Made by a program: the position numbers and the translations under genes
Notes under the pieces: model-generated
The model's database searches: none
Seen by the model: the letters and a program-made list of their open reading frames with translations, nothing else
Told to the model about the DNA's origin: nothing
In this document: in pieces, positions 1 through 8,684 of the stretch
How positions within the stretch are numbered: position 1 is the stretch's first letter
Layout of the letters: each line of letters opens with the position of its first letter
Assembly: GCA_003661775.1 (NCBI GenBank)
Contig: QMWT01000001.1
Span: 5,353 to 69,352 of the forward strand
Length of the DNA stretch: 64,000 bases
Direction of reading: 5' to 3'
From: Thermoprotei archaeon
GTDB taxonomy: Archaea > Thermoproteota > Thermoprotei_A > Sulfolobales > Ignisphaeraceae

Positions 1-410
1 AATGGGGGGAGGAGCGCCGCGATATCTCTGTAAACATAGTAGAAGCCTTTGAAGTATTCATGAGTGGCGCCCAGAGAAGGTGAAGTAGGTGTTTTCACAA
101 CACGAAAACAGTAATCCTTGCACCACTCCACGGGCTTGGGTCCGAATCCTAGACGTTCTAGTCTCTTGGTAAGTGATTCGCAATCGATCTTCAACGTATT
201 GCATCTTATTGCGGGTGGTGGTCTTCTTTCAAATGCTTGTAAGAGTTTGTAGGCTTCTTCCAAGCCTAGCATATCAACGTATCTCTGTACCATGTAGGGG
301 CGGTAGCCAAAAATCTTCGCAATTCTCCTAATGCTTACAGGGATCCTCTCCTCACTAAGTTGTATTTCTCTCAGCACATCACGGTAATCGACTCTTATGG
401 TACGCACCAT
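1..410 (-). CDS. NSUN-family RNA m5C methyltransferase, N-terminal part
   Basis: This gene starts at an ATG (408-410) and runs off the left edge, giving about 136 visible residues. A stop lies in frame just upstream, so the start is firm. The visible part is the N-terminal domain that precedes the Rossmann methylase domain in NOL1/NOP2/Sun proteins: it contains PPPAIRCNTLKI, then LGATHEYFKGFYYVYRDIAA, the usual lead-in to the AdoMet fold. The family methylates cytosine C5 in rRNA or tRNA using two cysteines, which lie outside this window. A second NSUN enzyme occurs at 40648-42012. The RNA target cannot be told from this fragment. Confidence 0.85.
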   Translation of the reverse strand, partial: MVRTIRVDYRDVLREIQLSEERIPVSIRRIAKIFGYRPYMVQRYVDMLGLEEAYKLLQAFERRPPPAIRCNTLKIDCESLTKRLERLGFGPKPVEWCKDYCFRVVKTPTSPSLGATHEYFKGFYYVYRDIAALLPP

Positions 411-422
411 GTACGGATACCA

Positions 423-471
423 TCAGTAATCCGATAACACATCATCTGGTCAGCCAGCGGCGATTCATCAT
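423..471 (-). ncRNA. C/D box sRNA (candidate)
   Basis: In the 78-base gap between two minus-strand genes the minus strand reads box C ATGATGA (471-465), 11 nt, box D' CTGA (453-450), 4 nt, box C' ATGATGT (445-439), 12 nt, box D CTGA (426-423). This spacing is that of archaeal double-guide C/D RNAs, which direct 2'-O-methylation with L7Ae, Nop5 and fibrillarin. The D guide would pair with taatccgataac and the D' guide with ccagcggcgat. Neither sequence matches another gene that I can see in the window, so rRNA targets are likely but unproved. Confidence 0.75.
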
Positions 472-488
472 AACCAGGAAACTTGCGC

Positions 489-1733
489 TCAGGAATACTC
501 TAGGTACTCAAGCGATAAGAGTTTAGCTATTCTTCTAAGCCTAGCACGCTGATCGGCCACCATCAACACGTGGTGATTAGCCGGTACCATGTCTAGCAGT
601 GTTTCTTTATCCAAGTTCCCTATATCGACTATCGCTTGGGTCCTACAGCGATTCCTAGATAGCATACCGCTTCTCACCATTCTTGCCCTAGCTACCCCCA
701 GCACCATGAAGTCGTAGCTAAGTGATGTTAGTGTCCACTTATCTTTACCAAATGATGCCGCGATGCCAAGAGGTCTCCCTGATTCGAAGTGAGGTACTGC
801 ACGTAGCGTCTGAACTATATCGAATGCAGCTGTACAGTGTGCTAGTACAAGTCTCCCGTTTTCAAACCCGCTTGGATTCGCAATCCAGCCGCTGTGTCCG
901 GTGAGCCCACGCGCTATCACCATAAGCGCTAGGGCTTGCAGATCTCCCTCACATCCTGCGACAACACCGATGCTATTGAGGTATGCTAGGGGTATACAGG
1001 GTGTAAATCCTCTGCGTAGTATGTAGGGGAAACAATCCATCGTTATGTAGTTTAGCGACTTGTCCTCCACCAACCTATGCATAGCCGCACATAGTCTAGC
1101 TATCTCGGTTATAGTACTCCCATCTACCCCTAGTTTCTCACTAAGTACATCAGCCACCTCGTCAACGCTCTCCTTATCAACGTTCTTAAGGTATGTATCG
1201 AGCTCTTCGTAAGTTATAGGAACTGTTTCCGAGTCCGCAAACATCTCATAGTCCAGCATCTCATCGTCCTTATCATCCCGTCCTATGACCCCTACTCTCT
1301 TCCTTAGAAGCATGCTGAGTGTGTGCGCTACAGTAACAGCCTCATTGATCGCATTACGACAGGAATACCCTAGTTCTTCACAATAGAATATTGTCGTGGG
1401 TTTACCCTCAATATCGAGTCTTGCTCTCACAGATACTGCCGAAGCTAAGCTGTTATGCTCACCATGTGCCAGCAGTACACTACATTTAAAATCTCCTACC
1501 TCAATGAACCTTCTCGCAATTCTGCTACTACCACCCGTAAGCACTAGAAGAATAGGCACAACAACCTTATCACCGAGCTTTTTAGCCAGAACACCAGCCT
1601 CCTCAATATCTGTCACGGGCTCCAGTACCTCAACCCCGTGACTATTTAGGTGCGCCTGGAATTCATCAAGTACACCACGGTAGTACTCCTCGCCGTGAAC
1701 CTTAGATGCAAAAGGCACTGCGACGAGTCTCAT
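489..1733 (-). CDS. L-fucose/L-arabinose isomerase-like protein
   Basis: The 414-residue protein resembles the FucI/AraA superfamily, which interconverts aldoses and ketoses with a divalent metal. The diagnostic stretch is in the middle: DCFP at 233-236, CEGD at 261-264 and the VLAHC strand at 296-300, in the order seen in FucI. Full FucI is nearly 600 residues, so this is one of the shorter archaeal relatives and the substrate is not predictable. It lies 31 bases downstream of glycerate kinase on the same strand, which suggests one transcript and a role in sugar or sugar-acid breakdown. The fold assignment is fairly sure; the activity is not. Confidence 0.65.
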   Translation of the reverse strand: MRLVAVPFASKVHGEEYYRGVLDEFQAHLNSHGVEVLEPVTDIEEAGVLAKKLGDKVVVPILLVLTGGSSRIARRFIEVGDFKCSVLLAHGEHNSLASAVSVRARLDIEGKPTTIFYCEELGYSCRNAINEAVTVAHTLSMLLRKRVGVIGRDDKDDEMLDYEMFADSETVPITYEELDTYLKNVDKESVDEVADVLSEKLGVDGSTITEIARLCAAMHRLVEDKSLNYITMDCFPYILRRGFTPCIPLAYLNSIGVVAGCEGDLQALALMVIARGLTGHSGWIANPSGFENGRLVLAHCTAAFDIVQTLRAVPHFESGRPLGIAASFGKDKWTLTSLSYDFMVLGVARARMVRSGMLSRNRCRTQAIVDIGNLDKETLLDMVPANHHVLMVADQRARLRRIAKLLSLEYLEYS

Positions 1734-1764
1734 TTTCTTTCACACCTTTGTGTAGCCACTCGGG

Positions 1765-3117
1765 CTAGAAAATTAGTCCTACAACGAAATCATTAACATT
1801 AGTTCCCGTGTATCCTGTCATTATAGCCAGTCCCACTTTTGAGAAGAAGGTGTAGCTATCGTTGTTCTCTAGGTACTTGAGGGGGTCTAAGCCCTTCTCC
1901 AGCGCTTTTTCAACCGTACTCCCATCTACTAGAGCTCCAGCAGCGGGACTGACCCCATCCACACCATCGCTGCCCATACACCCGAATACTATGTTCCTAT
2001 ATCCATGGATACCGAGGGCTATAGATAGGCACAGCTCCTGGTTTCTACCGCCTACACCGTTACCCTTTACCGTGACAGTGGTTTCGCCACCTGCCAGTAA
2101 CGCTGCTGGTCGCGATGCTAGATAGCCCCTATCAGCTATGCTCTTAGCGATGGCGGCGAGAACCTTTCCTACTTCCCGTGCTTCTCCTTCGAGATACGGA
2201 GTTAGTATCACTGCGCGATACCCTTTCGCCTCTAGATACTGAGCCATCGCCTCCAGAGAGATAGCGTTGCTGGCAACTATGATGTTGCGCACCTTCTTAA
2301 GGACTTCGTCTCCTGGTTTAACCGTTTCAGGTACCTCACCTTTAACTCCTCTTTCGAGCCACTCCCTGATCCTGGCGGGGATTTTTTTCCAGAGACCATA
2401 CTTCCTGAGAACCTCAACAGCTTGCTTAAATGTTGTGGCGTCGGGAGCTGTAGGGCCTGATGCTATTGTATCTAGTCTATCTCCAACAACATCGCTTATT
2501 ATGAGCGAGTAGACCTTCTTAGCTCTTATTTTCCTCAGCAGCTTGCCTCCTTTAACAGCCGAGAGGTGTTTTCTAACGGTGTTAAGCTCAACTATATCCG
2601 CACCGGCCCTCATGAGGTCCTTAGAGATCTGGGCTATCTCGCTAAGCTCTATATCGTCCTCGGGCAACTCAAAAAGTGCTGAACCCCCTCCAGAGATCAG
2701 CACTAGCACGACGTCATCGGGTTCAACAGCTTCTTCGAGGTATTGCAATAGTCTGCGCGAAGATTTCAGAGTATTCTCTCCTGGAACGGGGTGATCGCCT
2801 TTCACGATCTCTACAGGGCCTATCCTACCTTCATAGAAGGGGGATATTGCAACTCCTCCCTGCACAGCATCCCCCACAACATTGATGACCCCCTTAACCA
2901 TTCCCACAGACGCCTTACCGAAGCCTACTACGTGTAGCCTCCTCAACTCGATCTCGTCACCTGTTATCGACAGCCTGGAGTCTCTTCGTTGTAGTACTTT
3001 CTCTACTACTTTCTGAGGATCAGCGGCTGCTAGCCCTACTTGTAGAGCTTCAAGAATGGTTCTATGAAATGGTGTTATCGCAAGTTCGTCGAAGTTCTTT
3101 ATACGCAAAACTCTCAC
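1765..3117 (-). CDS. Glycerate 2-kinase (MOFRL/DUF4147 family)
   Basis: This 450-residue protein has the marks of archaeal glycerate kinase (GckA): an N-terminal GFGKAS motif near residue 67, GDHPVPGENT near 108, ISGGGSALFE near 142, and a C-terminal MOFRL half with GGETTVTVKG followed by GGRNQE. The family phosphorylates D-glycerate to 2-phosphoglycerate with ATP, as in the branched or non-phosphorylative Entner-Doudoroff pathway of thermophilic archaea. The start is a GTG at 3115-3117. A TTG three codons in, just after a GGTGAG sequence, is a reasonable alternative. It is followed by the FucI-like gene on the same strand. Confidence 0.9.
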   Translation of the reverse strand: MRVLRIKNFDELAITPFHRTILEALQVGLAAADPQKVVEKVLQRRDSRLSITGDEIELRRLHVVGFGKASVGMVKGVINVVGDAVQGGVAISPFYEGRIGPVEIVKGDHPVPGENTLKSSRRLLQYLEEAVEPDDVVLVLISGGGSALFELPEDDIELSEIAQISKDLMRAGADIVELNTVRKHLSAVKGGKLLRKIRAKKVYSLIISDVVGDRLDTIASGPTAPDATTFKQAVEVLRKYGLWKKIPARIREWLERGVKGEVPETVKPGDEVLKKVRNIIVASNAISLEAMAQYLEAKGYRAVILTPYLEGEAREVGKVLAAIAKSIADRGYLASRPAALLAGGETTVTVKGNGVGGRNQELCLSIALGIHGYRNIVFGCMGSDGVDGVSPAAGALVDGSTVEKALEKGLDPLKYLENNDSYTFFSKVGLAIMTGYTGTNVNDFVVGLIF

Positions 3118-3225
3118 CGAGACACTATTAGCAGAGACTAGCTTTATTAGAAGTTCCGTTGGTTGAGACTAGCACAGAGCGTTCTTAAATCTCAAGAGCG
3201 TAACCTAGGCTACGGTGAGTTTTGT

Positions 3226-4071
3226 GTGCCGCGTTGCTTGACCAGGCTTTATTTTGGTCCTGCCGGCGTACCACATGCCGCTAAGAGAAGGTCAACTATA
3301 GAGGGTGTTAGAACAGTCAGGGAGCTTGGACTAGACGCTATGGAGATCGAATTCGTTAGAGGCGTCAGGATGTCGGAAACCATGGCCCAGAAGGTCAGAG
3401 AAGAAGCGCAGAACCTAGGAATCGTACTTACAGTCCACGCACCATACTACATCAATCTCAATTCCGACGATCCTAACAAGGTCGAGGCAAGCAAAGAGAG
3501 GATCTACCAAAGCGCGAAGATAGGGTTTATCGCAGGTGCATGGAGTGTCGTGTTCCATCCAGGTTACTACGGAAAGAGAAGCTCTGAAGAAACCTATAGA
3601 AGAATAAGAGACGCGGTGAGGGACGTCGTAGAGAGGTTGAAGTCTGAGGGTATTGATATATGGTTAAGACCCGAGACTATGGGGGGATTGGCGGAGTTCG
3701 GAAGTCTGGAGGAAGTTGTGAAGCTGTCCCAAGATCTAGACCTATCCATCCTGCCGTGCATAGACTTTGCACATATCCATGCGAGAAGCCGAGGAGGCTA
3801 CAACTCGTATGAAGAGCTCAGACAATTAATGGAGTACATAGAGCGCGAACTTGGTAAGGATGCCCTGCACTCCATGCATATACACGTAAGCGGTATAAGG
3901 TACGGTGATAGAGGCGAAATAGAGCATCTAAATCTAGAAGAATCAGATCTTAACTACAAAGCCGTGATAAAGGTGCTCAAAGAATTCAACGTGGCTGGAG
4001 TCGTAATATCGGAATCTCCTAATCTAGAGGAAGATGCTATCCTGTTGAAGAAGTTATACGAGGAGACGTAA
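3226..4071 (+). CDS. nfo: Endonuclease IV-type AP endonuclease
   Basis: The protein is a TIM-barrel endonuclease IV relative that would cut DNA at abasic sites using three zinc ions. The metal-ligand series of the family can be followed: HAPYY, FHPGYY, the glutamate in RPETMGG, DFAHIHAR, MHIHVSG, GDRGEIEH and the glutamate in SESPNLEED. The open frame reaches back to a TTG at 3163, but a GTG at 3226 six bases after a GGTGAG site gives the more normal start (281 residues); a TTG at 3238 is also possible. It is transcribed away from glycerate kinase. Confidence 0.88.
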   Translation: MPRCLTRLYFGPAGVPHAAKRRSTIEGVRTVRELGLDAMEIEFVRGVRMSETMAQKVREEAQNLGIVLTVHAPYYINLNSDDPNKVEASKERIYQSAKIGFIAGAWSVVFHPGYYGKRSSEETYRRIRDAVRDVVERLKSEGIDIWLRPETMGGLAEFGSLEEVVKLSQDLDLSILPCIDFAHIHARSRGGYNSYEELRQLMEYIERELGKDALHSMHIHVSGIRYGDRGEIEHLNLEESDLNYKAVIKVLKEFNVAGVVISESPNLEEDAILLKKLYEET

Positions 4072-4150
4072 TACGGAAAACAGTAGTGCGAAGACATAAG
4101 ATGTTTGCCTGCTCGCGTAGTGAAGCACGTCATCGCCTCGGAGCATCATA

Positions 4151-4160
4151 CTTATAAAAC
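4151..4160 (+). promoter_or_regulatory. TATA box of tRNA-Arg
   Basis: The sequence CTTATAAAAC lies about 40 bases before the mature 5' end of tRNA-Arg, the usual place for an archaeal TATA box that would start transcription some 15 bases ahead of the tRNA. Confidence 0.6.
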
Positions 4161-4195
4161 TAAGCTACATTACGAACTTAACGGTAGAGCCCTCT

Positions 4196-4273
4196 GGGCC
4201 CGTAGCTCAGCCAGGACAGAGCGCCGGCCTCCTAAGCCGGTGGTCGGGGGTTCAAATCCCCCCGGGCCCGCCA
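4196..4273 (+). tRNA. tRNA-Arg (CCT)
   Basis: A full cloverleaf can be drawn: acceptor GGGCCCG with CGGGCCC, anticodon stem CCGGC/GCCGG with loop CTCCTAA (anticodon CCT, reading AGG), and T arm GGGGG TTCAAAT CCCCC. The CCA end is encoded (4271-4273) and there is no intron. Positions 6-17 (CGTAGCTCAGCC) are perfectly complementary to a guide in the C/D sRNA at 20653-20701. Confidence 0.97.
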
Positions 4274-4561
4274 CACCACCTGGTTCCTCATGAAAGCATA
4301 CACATATTAGCCAATGATTCCTAGTTCTCGAATCTTCTAGGAACTCATGCTTGAGTTCTGATTTTCGGCGTTCAAGAGAGTTGGTGTCAGGACTCTGAGT
4401 GATGGTGTTGGGTATAGCATCCTTAGGGTTGCCAAGGATAGGCTAAGCTTTATAATGGCTGTAAGCTTCTCGGTATTGCTAAATCGAGTCTACATAGGTA
4501 CTTACCAGGTGAGCATGATGCTAGACGAGATTGTTAAGAGCATTTTCAAGAGCAAGACATG

Positions 4562-4864
4562 TTAGGCTTCATACATAATTCTAATTATTTTCCCTGTCTC
4601 TACGTCTAAGACTATTTTGAAGGTTTTTCCTTGAGGCCTCCTCACACCTTTAACTATTAGGACTTTTCTTGGAGGCTTGCCAGCCTCAACAACTTGTTCC
4701 TTAAAGCTCTTCATAACCGCCTCTACTTCCTCATTAGCCTCAAAGAAGTCATCCCTTACATCGGTAGGGCCAATTATACCTACCTTATAAACACATAAAC
4801 ATCTGCAATCCTTAACAAGCTTCAACCCAACATAGCGATCCTCAAAAAACACCACTTCCTTCAA
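4562..4864 (-). CDS. Hypothetical 100-residue protein
   Basis: I do not recognise this family. The start is a TTG at 4862-4864, about five bases after a GGTGGAGG ribosome-binding site, which supports real translation. The sequence is soluble and mixed alpha/beta, with a CRC motif at residues 20-22 and a KVLIVKGV strand near 68. The C-terminal FKIVLDVETGKIIRIMYEA looks like a beta hairpin. No partner gene is evident. Confidence 0.6.
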   Translation of the reverse strand: MKEVVFFEDRYVGLKLVKDCRCLCVYKVGIIGPTDVRDDFFEANEEVEAVMKSFKEQVVEAGKPPRKVLIVKGVRRPQGKTFKIVLDVETGKIIRIMYEA

Positions 4865-4916
4865 AAAGCCTCCACCAAGAGTAAATGAGTTACTTTTCCT
4901 TAATCTTTTTGACTTG

Positions 4917-5174
4917 TCACGTAAAGTGATTCAAGTCAGCTGTAGGAACTCTTGGTTTTCTCTTTGCCAAAGCTTTTAATTTTGAAGCCTCTACCAACTC
5001 CTTTACACATGGCTGAGGTGCAGGTAGGGGACTTCTCACTTTTGCAGAACCCACAACTATAATTGCGACATTGCAAGGGTTTGCGGAAATCGTAGACTCA
5101 CGCAGCCGAGATGTTCTATACGGAATTCCCACAATATTTTCGGCTTCTTGGAGTAGAACAGGGGTTATTATCAT
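4917..5174 (-). CDS. Hypothetical short protein, possibly decayed
   Basis: This is an 85-residue open frame that I do not recognise. Its ATG overlaps the TGA of an upstream open frame (5171-5284) in an ATGA arrangement, which suggests translational coupling. No ribosome-binding site or TATA box is obvious. The C-terminal part (ELVEASKLKALAKRKP) looks helical and protein-like; the middle is rich in proline and cysteine. It may be a real small gene or a remnant. Confidence 0.3.
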   Translation of the reverse strand: MIITPVLLQEAENIVGIPYRTSRLRESTISANPCNVAIIVVGSAKVRSPLPAPQPCVKELVEASKLKALAKRKPRVPTADLNHFT

Positions 5175-5284
5175 AGTTGATATCTAGGAATGTTGATGTT
5201 TCTAAGTTTGGTGGAGGCCCTGTAGCATAATTTCAGCGTGTTGTCGAGAAGTACTGTTGAGAAGCCGTTCTTGGGAATTAGCAC
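5171..5284 (-). CDS. Short open frame coupled to the 85-residue gene
   Basis: A GTG at 5282-5284 opens a 37-codon frame. The same frame stays open without any start codon far upstream, to about 5415, reading protein-like sequence such as SSRAFDFEQFKRFDN. This fits the tail of a gene that has lost its beginning. The final TGA overlaps the ATG of the next frame. I cannot name a family. Confidence 0.2.
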   Translation of the reverse strand: MLIPKNGFSTVLLDNTLKLCYRASTKLRNINIPRYQL

Positions 5285-5403
5285 ATTATCAAACCTTTTG
5301 AACTGTTCAAAATCGAAAGCTCTGGAGCTTAAGACTGAGATAGAAAGCGTACAGCTTCTGCTAGGATGGAATTCATGAAGTTGAGTGTATACATATGGTA
5401 TTG

Positions 5404-6531
5404 CTATAACCTCAGTTTAACCCGGTATTCCTCTAGCTTTCTCTCGTCTATTTCTACGCCTAAGCCCGGTCTATCTGGAACCTTCGCTCTTGCTCCCTCT
5501 ATCACTAACCCCTTGACCAGCATGTCTTTAAGGAATTGTGGTCCGTTTAAGTCGGCAGGCGCTACCAGATCCATAGTTGAGAACAAATGCAGTGCTGCGG
5601 TGAAGCCTACTCCGCTCTCCGTCATCCCGCTTCCCATGCAGCTAATTCCAGCTGCTTCAGCTAACGCGTATATCTTCAAGGAGGTTCTTATCCCCGATTT
5701 CGCCACCTTGAGAACCAGCAGGTCTAGCGCATTCATAGATATGAGCTTTATTAGGTCGTAGTGCGAGAACAGCGATTCATCTACGGCTATTGGGATTGCG
5801 CTTTTCTCTACTATTCTACTCAGACCGTGGAAGTCGAACGTTGGGACTGGTTGCTCGATACATATTATGTTCTCCATACTGGATATCTTCCTTAGAAGGA
5901 GACGTAGGCTATAGCTAGTATACGCTTGATTTGCATCAAGCCATATCAGGCCTTCTGGAACCGCCTCATTCAATGTCTTTACCAACTTGTAGTCCTCCTC
6001 AACATCGCCCATTATCTTCAGCTTGAAGCATCTATAGCCCTTCCCCCACAACTCCCTAGCGTAATCGGCTATGGTATCGGGCGTTCCGGAGATAAGAGCT
6101 GATAACTCCACGTAATCATGTATCTTCCCGCCGAGCAATCTGTGGATCGGAGCACCCATTAATTTCCCGACTAGGTCGTGCAACGCTATGTCAACCGCAG
6201 ATTTAGCGAAAGGCTGACCTATGGTAACAGCTGGAGCTATAATCTTCTCCATTTTTCTATGTATCTTGATTATATTGTATGGATCTTCCCCTACTAGGGC
6301 TTCGCTCAGGTACTTCCTTATTGTTGTGTACACGGATTCCATAGTTTCGTACATCCATGTAGGCATCGGTCTAGCTTCTCCCCATCCTACTTCACCATCA
6401 CTGGTAACTATTTTGATGTAGATATGTTCTCCAGGTTTCTCAGGAGCTCCAACGTACCCTCTTGATATCTTGAATGGTCTCACGAACGGTATTTTTAATG
6501 GTATGACCTCGACCTCCTTTATCCTCACCAT
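5404..6531 (-). CDS. Mandelate racemase/muconate-lactonizing-type enolase superfamily enzyme
   Basis: The 375-residue protein has the two-domain enolase-superfamily layout with MLE-subgroup catalytic residues: the KxK pair in CFKLKIMG (170 and 172), metal ligands at D199 (LDANQAY), E226 (IEQPVP) and D251 (VDESLF), and the second-side lysine in LKVAKSG (275). Such enzymes abstract a proton next to a carboxylate: sugar-acid dehydratases, cycloisomerases or dipeptide epimerases. The substrate cannot be read from sequence. The ATG overlaps the stop of the upstream TIM-barrel gene by one base, so the two are coupled. The setting suggests sugar-acid catabolism. Confidence 0.85.
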   Translation of the reverse strand: MVRIKEVEVIPLKIPFVRPFKISRGYVGAPEKPGEHIYIKIVTSDGEVGWGEARPMPTWMYETMESVYTTIRKYLSEALVGEDPYNIIKIHRKMEKIIAPAVTIGQPFAKSAVDIALHDLVGKLMGAPIHRLLGGKIHDYVELSALISGTPDTIADYARELWGKGYRCFKLKIMGDVEEDYKLVKTLNEAVPEGLIWLDANQAYTSYSLRLLLRKISSMENIICIEQPVPTFDFHGLSRIVEKSAIPIAVDESLFSHYDLIKLISMNALDLLVLKVAKSGIRTSLKIYALAEAAGISCMGSGMTESGVGFTAALHLFSTMDLVAPADLNGPQFLKDMLVKGLVIEGARAKVPDRPGLGVEIDERKLEEYRVKLRL

Positions 6532-7349
6532 TATCTCACAACACCAAACTTCTCCTTGAGGTATTTTAGATTATGCTTGAGTCCTACCATGGGATCCGGT
6601 AGTTCAGGGCGCCACCACTTCTCATACTCATCAACTACAAACTTATCGTATCCCTGACTTCTAAGGTATTCTATCACAGGATCGTGAGGCACCTCGCCAT
6701 AACTAAGAAGAACTGCTCTCCATTTACTGTCCTCCTTCTTAAAGTCGTGAAATTGAAATGCTATTACTTTATTGAGATCCACCTTCTTTAGCTCCTCCAA
6801 CGGGTTCAGCCCCTCCATGTATATGTGCGCGATATCGTATACTATAGTAAGAGCATCGCAACCAACCTCCTCGAGTACTAAGTTGCACGTATCGCCAGAA
6901 TATACTAGTTCTCCGTGCGTCTCTATCCCTATAAGTAGACCTCTATCCTCGGCTTCTCTACATACGAGCCTACACATTTCAATGAAGAGCTTCATATTCC
7001 TCTCGGTTCTCTCCTTAGTACCCGCGAATATCCTAACGTAAGCTCCATTCAGATCTACAGCTAGATCTAGATGAGCTCTTGCCTCCTCTAACGCACGTCT
7101 TCTAACATTTGGATCGGGTACAACGAAGTTCCTCCCTAGGTATGTATACACACCATAGATTCTAATACCTAAGGATTCGGCGAGTTCAACAAGTCTCTTC
7201 CTAAATTCTTTAGGTGCATCGATAAATACATGTCCGTCCTCCCTTACTCGAATGTCTACACCATCATAACCTAGCTGAGCTGCTGCCTTTATCGCTTCCT
7301 CAGCGCTATAGTTTGGAAAAGCAAGTGTGTAGACAGTGAACTTTACCAA
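6531..7349 (-). CDS. Xylose isomerase-like TIM-barrel sugar isomerase/epimerase
   Basis: About 272 residues of an AP-endonuclease-2/xylose-isomerase-like TIM barrel. The metal-binding pattern is present: the glutamate in GIETHGE, the aspartate and histidine in VYDIAHIYMEG, QFHDFK, and a C-terminal glutamate in VVDEYEKW. The frame is open to 7661, but the family-like sequence begins at VKFTVYTLAF, so a TTG at 7347-7349 is taken as the start. The longer frame would overlap the divergent dehydrogenase gene. It is the first gene of a two-gene operon with the enolase-superfamily gene. Confidence 0.8.
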   Translation of the reverse strand: MVKFTVYTLAFPNYSAEEAIKAAAQLGYDGVDIRVREDGHVFIDAPKEFRKRLVELAESLGIRIYGVYTYLGRNFVVPDPNVRRRALEEARAHLDLAVDLNGAYVRIFAGTKERTERNMKLFIEMCRLVCREAEDRGLLIGIETHGELVYSGDTCNLVLEEVGCDALTIVYDIAHIYMEGLNPLEELKKVDLNKVIAFQFHDFKKEDSKWRAVLLSYGEVPHDPVIEYLRSQGYDKFVVDEYEKWWRPELPDPMVGLKHNLKYLKEKFGVVR

Positions 7350-7422
7350 GGGGAACGCCTTTCTTATTTTAAAGTCTCTGTAGATATAAGAGATTATCAA
7401 CTTCCATAATCTAAGTGTATGT

Positions 7423-8454
7423 GTGAGGGCTACCGTGTTGGGAGGGGAGAAGATAAAAGTCTTGGTAACCGTGCCAAAGCCCTTGTTGGAGGAAATCTCA
7501 AAACCTGAGGATAGAGCGAGACTGGAAAGGTTTGCTGAGGTAGTATACAATGATAAGGATAGAAATCTGACCCAGGAAGAGCTGCGTGAGATGATAAGGG
7601 GGGTTGATGCATGTATAACGGGCTGGGGTTCACCAAGATTTACGAAGGAGGTCTTAGACAACGCTGATAAGCTTAAAATTATAGGTCATGCAGCAGGCAG
7701 CGTAAAGCCTTATGTAACTGAAGAGGTCTTCAAAAGAGGGGTAGTTGTTGTAAACGCAGCAGATGCAATAGCGATCAGTGTAGCTGAATTCACTCTTGCC
7801 ATGATATTGAACTGCTTGAGGAGAATCCCAGACTTCATACACGCTATGAAGAACAAAAATTGGGATTTCAGGAAGCAACATAAGTTCTTTACATACGACT
7901 TACGAGGGAAATGCATAGGCGTTGTAGGCTTTGGACGAATTGCAAGATATCTTGTGGATCTCTTGAAGCCGTTCGAAGTTGAGATACTAGTCTACGATCC
8001 TCATGTTCCTGCGGACACCATTCATAGTTTTGGCTGTAAGGCTGTTGACCTTGATACACTCCTCAAAGAATCTGACGTCGTTACAATACATGCTGCATTA
8101 ACAGAAGAGACACACCACATGATTGGAGAGAGGGAGCTAAGACTAATGAAGAGAACAGCGTACCTGATCAATACAGCAAGAGGTGCCGTCATAGACGAAA
8201 AAGCACTGTTAAAAGCTCTGAAAGAAGGATGGATTGCGGGCGCGGCCTTAGACGTCTTCGAAAAGGAGCCTCTACCAAAGGAAAGTGAACTGTATGAGCT
8301 GGAAAACGTATACCTGACACCCCACATCGCCGGACCGTCTGATGAACGTAGACACTCATTGTTTGGAGTCATAGTTGAAGAGTTCGAGCGATTCTTTACC
8401 GGTAGAAGTCTTAGGTATAAGGTCGAACCTGAAACATTAAAATTCCGTGCCTAA
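7423..8454 (+). CDS. D-isomer-specific 2-hydroxyacid dehydrogenase
   Basis: The 343-residue protein matches the D-2-hydroxyacid dehydrogenase family (phosphoglycerate, glyoxylate or hydroxypyruvate reductases). The NAD-binding motif is GVVGFGRIA, with alanine in place of the third glycine. The catalytic arginine lies in INTARGAVID and the histidine in TPHIAGPS. A reductase acting on glyoxylate or hydroxypyruvate would yield glycolate or glycerate, and glycerate 2-kinase is nearby. That link is inference. The first GTG (7423) is used; a strong GGAGGGGAG site follows it at 7440-7448, so the true start may lie 15-40 bases later. Confidence 0.88.
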   Translation: MRATVLGGEKIKVLVTVPKPLLEEISKPEDRARLERFAEVVYNDKDRNLTQEELREMIRGVDACITGWGSPRFTKEVLDNADKLKIIGHAAGSVKPYVTEEVFKRGVVVVNAADAIAISVAEFTLAMILNCLRRIPDFIHAMKNKNWDFRKQHKFFTYDLRGKCIGVVGFGRIARYLVDLLKPFEVEILVYDPHVPADTIHSFGCKAVDLDTLLKESDVVTIHAALTEETHHMIGERELRLMKRTAYLINTARGAVIDEKALLKALKEGWIAGAALDVFEKEPLPKESELYELENVYLTPHIAGPSDERRHSLFGVIVEEFERFFTGRSLRYKVEPETLKFRA

Positions 8455-8533
8455 GGATTTTCCAACTCATACATAACCTAGACACAGATAGCGCCGCCTT
8501 GACACATTCGGCATCGATGAAGTTAGCAGGTAA

Positions 8534-8572
8534 ATAATACCAATTTCCTATGCATTGATCATAAGGTATTAT
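8534..8572. repeat. 8-bp inverted repeat between convergent genes
   Basis: ATAATACC (8534-8541) and GGTATTAT (8565-8572) can form an 8-bp stem around a 23-base loop. It lies in the 230-base gap between two convergent genes, where it could act as a shared end-of-transcript structure. Nothing else is evident in this gap. Confidence 0.35.
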
Positions 8573-8684
8573 CGTGTTTCATTCGCTGGAAATATGTTCA
8601 ACAATATCTGTACTGATTACGGGTGCATGTGGGATTTATCATAGCTTCGGTTCAAGAATGGAGACTTAAAAATATAGCCAATGC

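Noticed and set aside
4105..4293. Open reading frame of 62 codons on the plus strand
   Set aside because: It covers the tRNA-Arg gene and is explained by the tRNA sequence.
4455..4565. 36-codon frame beginning MAVSFSVLLNRVY
   Set aside because: It is short and overlaps the end of a convergent gene; kept only as part of the decayed-region finding.
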